A stretch of DNA of 64,000 nucleotides from Seiridium cupressi. Lineage: Eukaryota > Ascomycota > Sordariomycetes > Amphisphaeriales > Sporocadaceae. Each line of letters opens with the position of its first letter. Position 1 is the stretch's first letter. The notes beneath the pieces are model-generated. The model was not told the DNA's origin and ran no database searches. It was given only the letters and a program-made list of their open reading frames with translations. The stretch spans positions 62,001-126,000 of the forward strand of contig JARVKI010000073.1 of the NCBI GenBank assembly GCA_036674765.1, read 5' to 3'. Positions 56,111 through 64,000 of the stretch are shown piece after piece. A program made the translations under genes and the position numbers.

Positions 56111-57828
56111 GAAGTGAATCTTAGCTTGAGTGGGTCATCTAATTTATCCTCCCATATCCCACGTCAGTGACATCTTTATATAATTTCCCATCTGGACTGG
56201 CCGGGTCCCGCTTGGTCTAATAAGAGCATGTGCATTAGAATGCTTCTGATGATAGTTACAGCAGCCTGCACACCATCGTTAAATAAAGTTCGACTTGGAC
56301 GACTCAACGGTAAATGATCTACCAACTGGCATGTTGTTGGCAGAACGAGGCTGTCAACTCGGCGATACTACTGGCGGTTATACAGAAGGATACGTGCGAG
56401 ATTGAGCACATGTCACATTAACTCTACCTCTGCATCAATTTTCAGTAATCGAGCCACTAAAGATGCAGATTGTTTTCACCGGTTCGTTTCTTGTGCATGC
56501 TAAAATGGCACTTCGGCCATGCAGACCTCTGACCGGCTAGAACAAGTGGTCTCGGAAATTCTCTGTCGACCGTGGTTCGACTTCCGGATTCCATGTCCTT
56601 CTTGGTCAAGCTGCATTTAATCCAAGAATGGTTTGTATGGGCAAGGCTGAGAGGTGCATTTGGAACAGGCCGGCCGCGGGGCCTCCCGCATCGGTTGTGC
56701 CACTACCGAACCGTGAAATGATTGTGATGGTGGGGTGAGGGACAAATTGGTTCGACGGCATACTAGCATTTTCTGCAGATAGCTGGCATCATCCCTTGTT
56801 TCCTTTCCGTGGCAATAGGCGACAGTAACATCCTGGGATGTCCAACATATCGTGGCAAACTTCGGCATGAGTGCGTTACAGCATAATCCCTATTTATCCT
56901 ATTTCTTAGGTCTTCGGTTCTTGATACTGCATTAATCGTTTGCCTATTGATTGAGGACCTATTGCCACGGCCGCTGCTACTAACACAGTCTTAGCGGAGA
57001 AGTCCCCCGAGAATCGATCGGCCCGAGCAAGGCACAGAAAGTTGCCTCGATGATCCGAGCGCCAAGCCTTCCCACCCTGTTGTTGGGCAGCCACGCGATC
57101 GAATATGCTGCAAAAGGTTGGGCCGACCCGCAGGTCAATGAACCATATTACGGAGGAGCGAGCCTTGGAACCGTGTAATATGCACGTCTCGATGACTGGA
57201 TTAGATCGAACACAGGGCTCCCAAGAAATATGAAAGTGCCTAAGACTATTTTGTTCTAGTATTGCCTCCCTTAGAAAGGCTGACTTGTGTGTCGGTGACA
57301 GCCTCGGGCCTCGGACAGACATCTACACGTGATGTTAATTATACTCGTACCAGAGTGATAAAGTAAAGCACTTTTAATATAGGTTTCATTGTGGTCTTCC
57401 CCCCTTCTTACCCCTTCTGTGGTTTAGAAGAGCTCGTGAGAAGAGAGGACACTGGTTCAATGTGCTTCCTAGCCATACCGCCGACTCCCAAGCTTTGATG
57501 CGGATAATGGAGCATTCACCGATTTCGATGGCCTTGACGAGTAACCGGTTGGTCGGCCAATTGTCAAAATTCAGTGGAACAGTGTCAATAGCTAAATTGA
57601 GTAGCTCCAACACGGTTCGCAGACGAGCTTGAAAGCGACAAGTCAACAAGATGATGGTCAGTTAAGCTCTATCCCCAAATGACCCGTTCCTCGAAACGGT
57701 CAGTCTATTCGCGTACTTAATTCGTATGAGTTGACTATTTAGTTCACACTTGAATGGTTCCAAGTGTCTTCACCGACCTATTTAATTTTTCTCTTATTCG
57801 TTACTGGGGCCAAAAAGCGCAATCGGCC
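56111..57828. other. Intergenic; two unsupported minus-strand open frames
   Basis: Open stretches at 57322-56906 (138 codons) and 57649-57386 (87 codons) have no family resemblance, signal peptide or splice context, so I do not call them genes. The left part is the promoter of the coiled-coil gene and the right part is the 3' flank of the synthetase gene. Confidence 0.4.
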
Positions 57829-59832
57829 TCACAGCAAAATTTCAAGATTGAGTTCCAACGTCGTGACCGGGTATCTATCGCGCGTGAGTACGGGTCCAAA
57901 TGTAAATGGAGGTTGACAAACCTGATGCCAAATTTCTGTAAAACAACCGGATGGATTACGCCAAACTCGCCGATTCTTATCACCTTGTCACCTAGATTTA
58001 GGTTGATAGCGGCTGCGCGTTCGGGGAAGAAGGTCGGTTCAAGGAGGTTCGCCAGGGAATATCTAGGGGTTTTAGACCCATCGCCCTTCTCTTCAAACTT
58101 GGGCGCGATGCGGAGCATTTGCATGATCCTGTCCAGAAGGCCATGGACCTCTTCCAGGCCACTGGATCGCCCACAGAAGGCGGCAGACCATCTCCTCTCA
58201 TTTCGGGCCTTGGAAAAATGTCAGTACTGGGCGACTCTTCCCGAATGCTGGACTTGCCTGGCGTTCACGTGATGCATCTTGCTTGACGATGTCCGAGACT
58301 TCGAATATCTTAATAGGCAACGCGACCTTTCTGTTCTCACGGATGGTTTTCAGGAGCCCAGGAAGAAGCGAGGTGCGTACTACTTGGTACTCAGCAGTCT
58401 TGGGATTGGCTAGTTTCACAGCTGAGCCATCGTCCTCCCGGTTCAGCGACGCAAAGTTCTCGTCCGAGGAACAGAGGATCAGAGGCATGACCTCGGTCCA
58501 GCCACTCATGGCACTTTCAAAGCGGACAATGTCAGCTAGTTTATTAATTGGTAGAGGCCGTCCAACTGAACTCGTCGATGCCAGAAAAGGACGAGGGAGG
58601 TTATTGTATCCATAGGCAATAGCAGCATCTTCCATCTTGGCTTCTGTTAGCGAGCTCCGTGTCTGAAACCGTGTATATGCTTACTATATCACAGGGGTGC
58701 AAGACATCGGGCCTCGTCGGTGGAATTGACACGCTGATGGCGCCACCGTCCGAGGGCTTGGCGGTATAACCAAATCTTGCCAAAAGAGTACAGATGGCGG
58801 AAGCTGACTCAGTGAGCCCACAGCACTGGTTGATATAGTCGACTTGAACGTCAAGGGATGTGGACTTCCAGCTAGGTGTGATATGGGTCTTCCCTTGGGC
58901 GACAATCTCAACCGGTTCAATTGAAAACTCGTCCTTGCAATGGCTCGATAGCATGGCGGCAATGATATTACAAGCGATGTCCAACTTGGTCTGGTCGGTT
59001 GCTGTTATTTCGATGAAGACATTGGTGGTATCTATGGTGAGCATCGAGTGTGAACCGTTGATGATGGGGGGTAGGGAACAGACGACTTCATCGGCATCGA
59101 GGACGACAGGATACCGGGGGGCACCATCGAGAATGTGAAGGTATCGACTAAGCTGGGCATCCGATTTCAGATGCTCCATCAATTCTTGAGCATTCATTTT
59201 CTTCGAGCCTCGGAGGGGGACGAAGGAAATGTCCTGGGGCGGCTTGGCCGTGTATGCGAATGGGCCCTTTACAGTGTCCAAGTCGTGGGCACCGATGGCA
59301 AGAAGCGTTCTGTTCCTTCCGAGTGTGTGATGTAGCTTCTCTTGTAGACCCATGAAGTTTGCCAAGCTTTCCGAAGTGAACTTGATGTTGCGCAGGACGG
59401 CACCTTTTAACCATCAGCAATGCCAAGCAATAGTAACCTGACGTCCTACCAGCAATGAACGGCCGAACGTCCAAGACGTCTTCGCTGACGATAATCTTCT
59501 CGCGCGGTTGCAGCAGGCGGAAGGGCGGGAAGGGCGCCTTTCCAAGAAAGGTATTCAGGGCCATGGTAATGCCTTCGGCGCACAGCATATCGTACCGGTT
59601 TGCGGGGATTTCGATCTTGAGCTGTGGGGCCTCATCTTTGGGTCTCGAGGGGTCATCTTCGGTGTCGTCGTCGAGCTCAATGCCGAAATCGAAACATAGA
59701 TCTTGAAAGCGATCGGTGGTGTAACTGGTACGAGATGGTCAGCACGGTGCCAAGATGTCGCAAATGGAAAGAGACACACTTTTCACCGAGCGCACGAAAA
59801 AGATCGTACTTGTTGACACCGATTGTAGGCAT
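57829..59832 (-). CDS. FRS1: Phenylalanyl-tRNA synthetase beta subunit, cytosolic
   Basis: Six exons: 59832-59780, 59724-59450, 59403-58685, 58635-58258, 58208-57922 and 57874-57829. All are in phase, giving 585 aa, close to the family's ~590-600. It starts [17 protein letters not shown] and continues with [25 protein letters not shown], the B3/B4 region ([21 protein letters not shown]), the B5 region ([29 protein letters not shown]) and the catalytic-like core ([35 protein letters not shown]). The beta subunit pairs with FRS2 as an alpha2-beta2 enzyme that charges tRNA-Phe. Intron 4 uses a GC donor (CAG/GCAAGT). The gene is intact and essential, unlike much of its neighbourhood. Confidence 0.95.
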
Positions 59833-60349
59833 CGTCGTTGCAGGGTTGGTGGGTTGAGGAAGTTGGCGTCAGAGAAAAATCGCAGCTGTTTACCGCATCC
59901 AAAGGTTTGTGAGTCTTGATTGAGTCAGAGGGGTTGTGGCTCCAGTCGCGCTAGCGCGGGGTAGCTAATGTGCAGGCATATCTTGGGCCTTATCTGGCAG
60001 CTGACAGACGGCTGAGATGGTTACATAAGGCAGGTCCGCCGCTCAATCGGAAGGTCAGGCTACAGTGTATTTCGCAACCTCGATGGCGGCTGTACTCTTA
60101 GCTAGAGCTCTTCAGCCGAGGGCGAGGACAACTATCTGACTTACTTGTGGCCATGCTGCATATGCTGTGGCTTCGGGTCAGGATTGCCACTACGGCACAG
60201 ATATGGCATGAACAAGTCTAGTAGCACTTTCAGCATCAACCTCCTACGACCTTACAGCCACGGGGAAAGGATGAATTTTTCATTCGCTTTCAAATATGGT
60301 AATACTAGCCATCTAGGCAGTATCTCATGCAATCCGCTTTGCTCAATGT
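59833..60349. other. Upstream of FRS1, no gene seen
   Basis: This is the promoter of FRS1 and the 3' flank of the DUF3176 gene, where the missing C-terminal half of that protein would be expected. No continuation of the family is readable on the minus strand. Confidence 0.45.
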
Positions 60350-61261
60350 CTATTCCAGCCCAGGGTTGACGACGATCGAAGACGCGTCGTCGGGCACGTC
60401 GAAGTAGTTCGTCCTAAGTATCGTTGCCTTCTCGTCAGCAACAGTGGTGTTGCAATCGATGGGAATCAACAACTGCTGAACAAAAGGGTGGATTGCCATA
60501 GATATGACCAGAAGCAGGGCGCCTAGAGTTGCAAGGGGATGTCGAATATGTTGAGACCAACCCAATTGAAGGGAACCCCATACCCCTCTCACCGCGTTGT
60601 CGTATCGCATCATATCGTAGAGCGGCCTCTGGGCCACGAACCAGGTCCATTGCAGTTGACTCAAACATGATGCTACTGTGAACGAAAGCGAGACCTTCAA
60701 GACTATGGCATACATAGACAGCAATGCGTTGAGGGATATGCTGAATCGCCAGTTGGGCAATGGGTTCCCGACGTCCGGCTTCGAAGTCGCCACGATTGCA
60801 AATAAGGCGACCAGGGCTATCAAGCAGGCGTAGGTTTCGTATTTCCATAAGCTCCGAACCCGTATCCGAGCGTGAGTCAGAGCACTCGCTTGCTATTGAT
60901 CTGCGTTGAGCTCTTGGCTGGATTGCGCGTTCGGTGGAATGATCACTTCCTGATCAGAGGCAGTTGAGGCATTTAAAGGGATGATGTCCTGGAATTTCGA
61001 TGATGTTCCAAGTTTTCCAGGCTGTGCTGTCCCCGGAGTGGTTATGACCGCAGGATCAAACAACGAGGATCTGCGCCGGTCCGGAGTGTATTCATATGAA
61101 GCTATTGGCTTGAGTGTCTCGAAAACCAATATGGAACGCATGTCAATGGGGCAAATCACCTTGAGCCTGACATAGTATATCCAGAGAGACATTCCAAGCA
61201 TAAAGAGTCCGGCGAGACAGCCATTACTTACGCAGAAATTCTGTCTTTTGGGGATGCACAA
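60350..61261 (-). pseudogene. DUF3176 membrane protein, truncated
   Basis: The minus strand carries the N-terminal membrane region of this ascomycete family: LWKYETYACLIALVALFAIV, then NPLPNWRFSISLNALLS, LSQLQWTWF, RPLYDMMRYD and AVRGVWGSL. Relatives have 500-700 residues with large extracellular and C-terminal parts. Here the frame stops at 60350, only about 60 residues past the last membrane helix. A disordered N-terminal part (PDRRRSSLFDPAVITTPGT) is separated from the membrane part by an in-frame TAG at 60893-60895. This may lie in a 54-nt intron (donor GTGATC, acceptor AATAG) or be a second lesion. Function of the family is unknown. Confidence 0.65.
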
Positions 61262-62661
61262 AAGGTGGCGTAGCCTCAGCCATGTTACATCCAGGATCCT
61301 TAGTACTACTGTGTGGAACTCAAACTGTCTAAAAGCTGATAAAGTCTACGTACTCAAGTCACACTCTGGTCACTGGAATTCTGGAAATAAATTGCCTAGC
61401 GATTTGGCCAACTGGCAGTGGGTGATTTTGCACTCGATAATGAATTTTGCAATTTGAAAATAAAAGACATTATACCAATATCCATGTAATCGACAACTTT
61501 AATGCTAAATCGTTTTCGTCATATCTAACTATTTGTATCCGCTCTTAGAGGTAGCGTATGTCAACTGTGGCGAGGTAGAATTTTGTCAACTTGGGAAAGT
61601 TGGCGCCGTGCACATTCGTACTCGGTCTGCACACATTATCTAATCAAGTTGTACTCGGTGCTGCATCGGTGATCCCCAGGGAATGTGAACATATTGCGGA
61701 GCCGGCATTGAATTTTTTTTTTTTTTTTTCTTTGGTTTCTCCTCCAAAATGCCCTTGTATGAGAAGCTACCTAGGCTGGTCTCGTCTTCTTCTAATACAG
61801 GTCTTGCACCTTTGGGAGATCGAAAGTGGCTCAGCTATATAGCCGCTACGCCTACATTGTATCTGGTTTGCATGACTACCCCTACTATTTGCGAGCCTTG
61901 TGGGAAGGTATCTCATACATCTCATACCTGGAGGGTTATTGCTTCCGATGCCACAACGTGGATAACAAGCATGAGGGGCAACCTGCCTGTTCTATAAAGG
62001 TTTCACTTATGAGGTGAGGATGAGTTACGAAGTCGGTCGTTATCTTCCAGGGTGATTGCTTTTCTATTTCTATGATCGCCCTCGACCCTAAGAGGTAGCG
62101 AATGCGGCGGAGTCTTGAGTCACACAGTTAGCTCCGGATCGTCATTCACAAATGTTATGCTAAATAAACAAAACCTGGATACTGCTCATTTATCACACGT
62201 CTGAGGAATCCATACATAATCAATAAATGTAGCCGGTGGAACGGAGTAAGTCATGGATTGTTATTAGTGCATATTGCCCAATAGCAGCTCTCAGCGGTCG
62301 CCTTGCTTGCTACTCAGCTAGTGTAGGCCTTCCACGCTATAGTGGCATTCTAGAACACATTGGGAGTTACTATATGATAGCGCAAGTTGCATGCACACTC
62401 GGCTGTATTCTCATTTTTGGTATCAGTCGAAGTAGAATATTGCCCATAAATTTATATGCACAGCCACTCCCGAAGTCATTTGAATACAGGTAGACACGGC
62501 AAAAATGCAAAATGCACCGCTGGAACTAGTTCATGCAGGCTGACTGAGGGGCTGTAATGACTCCGCCTCAGCGGCCCCCATTTCCTCATAAACATAAGAT
62601 GAATTGAATGTTTCACGGCCCCCGCCAAAGGGAAACCCCCGTATGTATCTTTATTGGCACA
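61262..62661. other. Intergenic with a poly-T tract
   Basis: A run of about 18 T lies near 61712-61730. Short open frames show no resemblance to known families. This is the divergent upstream region of the DUF3176 and HeLo-like genes. Confidence 0.45.
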
Positions 62662-63963
62662 ATGGCTTCTCTGGACACGGTCTTCCAGGTCGTAGAGATT
62701 GTGCAAAAGGCGGTCGAGATCTATGAGCGGATCAGCGAAGCGCCAGAGACGATCCGCAAGCTGGGCCGGCGCATGGAGCGGCTGGAGACAATCTTGGTGA
62801 ACCTGGAAAAACATCTGCGCAGCAACTCGAAGCACGCATTGGCGCGATTGAGGAAGTCGCAAACAGAAGACCTGTTGCGCATTATAGAAGACACTCGCGA
62901 GGATTGCGGCAGGGTCTATGTGCTCTTCGAGAAGTGGGAGAAGAAAATCGGGCCGCTGGGGCTGCAGTTCAAGGACAATGCCGTTGCGCAATTTGTCGCG
63001 CAGGCCTATTTCGCGCTCGGCAGCAGCGCAAAGGAGCTGGAGTCGCTAGCTGCCGACATCGACATCCATAGGCGCGATATCGATGGATATCTTGGTCTCA
63101 TGGGAGTTCAAGGTCTCCAGGCAAATCATGATACGCTGCAAGAGATGAAGAAGGAGATTAAGGCTCTGCATGACCTGCTCAAGGCACAAAATCAGCTAGC
63201 GGCACCGCAACCAGTGCCGCCGAGTCCACCCAAGCAGTCAAACGCAAACAAGAAAGAGCTGAGACCATCTCCTTCTCCTTCGCCGCCGAGGAAAGACTTG
63301 AAGATCATCTTCGTGGATCCCCATAACATTGGCCGCAGTGTATGTACCGAGGTGCTGACGAACCTGTATGGAGCATCAACATCGAAAACGAACGGGACCT
63401 GGCGCATCGCCACCGTTCACTCCGCAGGGTTCTTTTGCAAGGCAGGGAACGACTGCACTGACCTTATCGAGAAACTAGACTACAAGCACGGTTCTTATAA
63501 GCTGGCAACGTCGTACGGCGGAAAGAAGCCGATCGAGGCCGCCACAGCGGCAGTCTTCGACAACAAGAGCTTTGGCCAGATTGAGTACGTAAAGAACCTG
63601 ATTAAGCAACAAACAGACTCGAGGGTATCGCGCGGTATAAAGAAGGACATATTCAAAGCCTACGACATTATCATTGTATTCACCGGCCGGGAGCACGATA
63701 ACATGATCAAGCTCCGTTCGGCCATCAGAGCCAGCGAGGGCAAAGATGCGGCGCCCAAAGATAAAGGGAGAATCGTACATCTGGGACGATACAGCACGAA
63801 AGACGGTACCGTCAAGGAGATTATGGATCCGCCAAAGAAGAATGGCGTTCACAATAGAGATGAATGGAACAAGAAGGTGGCTGAGCTGAAGATCGCGATC
63901 AGGAGTTTCCTTGAGAAGGATATGGATTGGACACCGCCAGGAAAGAAGGCAAAGGCTTCCTGA
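62662..63963 (+). CDS. HeLo-like helical domain fused to a low-molecular-weight phosphatase-like domain lacking the catalytic Cys
   Basis: A single-exon protein of 433 aa from MASLDTVFQ. An ATG 18 codons upstream adds only a non-conserved stretch. Residues 1-~175 are helical with the pattern of fungal HeLo-like/STAND N-terminal domains (VEIVQKAVEIYERISEAPETI; RMERLETILVNLEKHL). A Pro/Ser/Lys linker follows (about 185-212). From ~214 the chain enters an LMW-PTP/arsenate-reductase-like order: KIIFVDPHNIGRSVCTEVL (P-loop region), then VHSAGFF, and near 333 AYDIIIVFTGREHDNMIKL. In active enzymes the P-loop is VCxGNICRS. Here the Cys is Asp (DPHNIGRS) while the Asn, Ile, Arg and Ser remain. It could therefore bind a phosphorylated ligand without hydrolysing it. 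In fungi HeLo-like domains are cell-death or membrane-acting modules of immune-type proteins, which suggests a sensor/executor pairing (inference). Confidence 0.72.
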   Translation: MASLDTVFQVVEIVQKAVEIYERISEAPETIRKLGRRMERLETILVNLEKHLRSNSKHALARLRKSQTEDLLRIIEDTREDCGRVYVLFEKWEKKIGPLGLQFKDNAVAQFVAQAYFALGSSAKELESLAADIDIHRRDIDGYLGLMGVQGLQANHDTLQEMKKEIKALHDLLKAQNQLAAPQPVPPSPPKQSNANKKELRPSPSPSPPRKDLKIIFVDPHNIGRSVCTEVLTNLYGASTSKTNGTWRIATVHSAGFFCKAGNDCTDLIEKLDYKHGSYKLATSYGGKKPIEAATAAVFDNKSFGQIEYVKNLIKQQTDSRVSRGIKKDIFKAYDIIIVFTGREHDNMIKLRSAIRASEGKDAAPKDKGRIVHLGRYSTKDGTVKEIMDPPKKNGVHNRDEWNKKVAELKIAIRSFLEKDMDWTPPGKKAKAS

Positions 63964-64000
63964 CTAAGGGTCAAGGGCTTGCGCAACCCGGCTAGAGTTT

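Noticed and set aside
56906..57322. 138-codon minus-strand open frame
   Set aside because: No family resemblance, codon pattern or splice context. It is probably chance.
62608..62661. Upstream ATG extending the HeLo-like protein by 18 residues
   Set aside because: The extension (MFHGPRQRE...) is not typical of HeLo-like domains, which start with a short MA/MD-type N-terminus as at 62662.
1..64000. CRISPR arrays, bacterial operons, rRNA genes
   Set aside because: The window is eukaryotic in gene structure. No regularly spaced direct repeats or rRNA-like sequence were seen.

Overview
The window looks like a filamentous ascomycete, most likely a eurotiomycete of the Aspergillus/Penicillium type. 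The genes are split by short spliceosomal introns (mostly 46-128 nt, GTRWGT donors, CTAAC/CTGAC-like branch sites, YAG acceptors). The families are typically fungal: HET-domain proteins, DUF3176, a HeLo-like N-terminal domain, DHA-type MFS, fungal P450s, a fungal tannase/feruloyl esterase and secreted cysteine-rich proteins. The density of broken genes, repeat copies and a retrotransposon relic suggests an accessory, probably subtelomeric, tract. The exception is a complete six-exon phenylalanyl-tRNA synthetase beta gene near the right end.

Layout. 1-4.4 kb: the 3' part of an intact HET gene faces a full-length but dead HET pseudogene; a doubtful Ser/Thr-rich gene follows. 4.8-5.7 kb: a secreted GH16 glucanase. 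8.6-12.9 kb: an unknown Cys/His-containing protein and a six-exon Hsp70-like ATPase. 14.6-20.4 kb: a secreted nucleoside hydrolase, a six-cysteine small secreted protein and a secreted protein of unknown fold. 21.3-21.9 kb: a gypsy-like gag relic. 22.7-28.0 kb: an epoxide hydrolase, a methionine aminopeptidase with one internal stop, and a frameshifted ankyrin gene. 28.5-37.2 kb: an MFS pump (frameshifted in a C run), hydrophobic remnants, two divergent P450s and a short-chain dehydrogenase relic. This reads as the accessory part of a decaying secondary-metabolite locus with no backbone enzyme. 37.2-38.5 kb: repeats. 38.7-43.5 kb: a Ser/Thr-rich single-pass membrane protein, a GT25-like type II membrane glycosyltransferase and a UDP-glycosyltransferase. 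44.6-52.0 kb: a pectin lyase pseudogene, a transcription-factor remnant, a bacterial-type solute-binding protein, a broken tannase/feruloyl esterase and a broken nitrilase. 53.1-61.3 kb: a SnoaL-like secreted protein, a coiled-coil protein, FRS1 and a truncated DUF3176 protein. 62.7-64.0 kb: a single-exon fusion of a HeLo-like helical domain to a low-molecular-weight phosphatase-like domain that lacks the catalytic cysteine.

The most unusual things are that HeLo/pseudophosphatase fusion; a ~150 bp repeat present in four copies, one of them directly upstream of a dead dehydrogenase; and the number of almost-intact genes disabled by one stop codon or by a one-base change in a homopolymer run. 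Intron and frame assignments were made by hand from splice motifs and family conservation. No database search was run.
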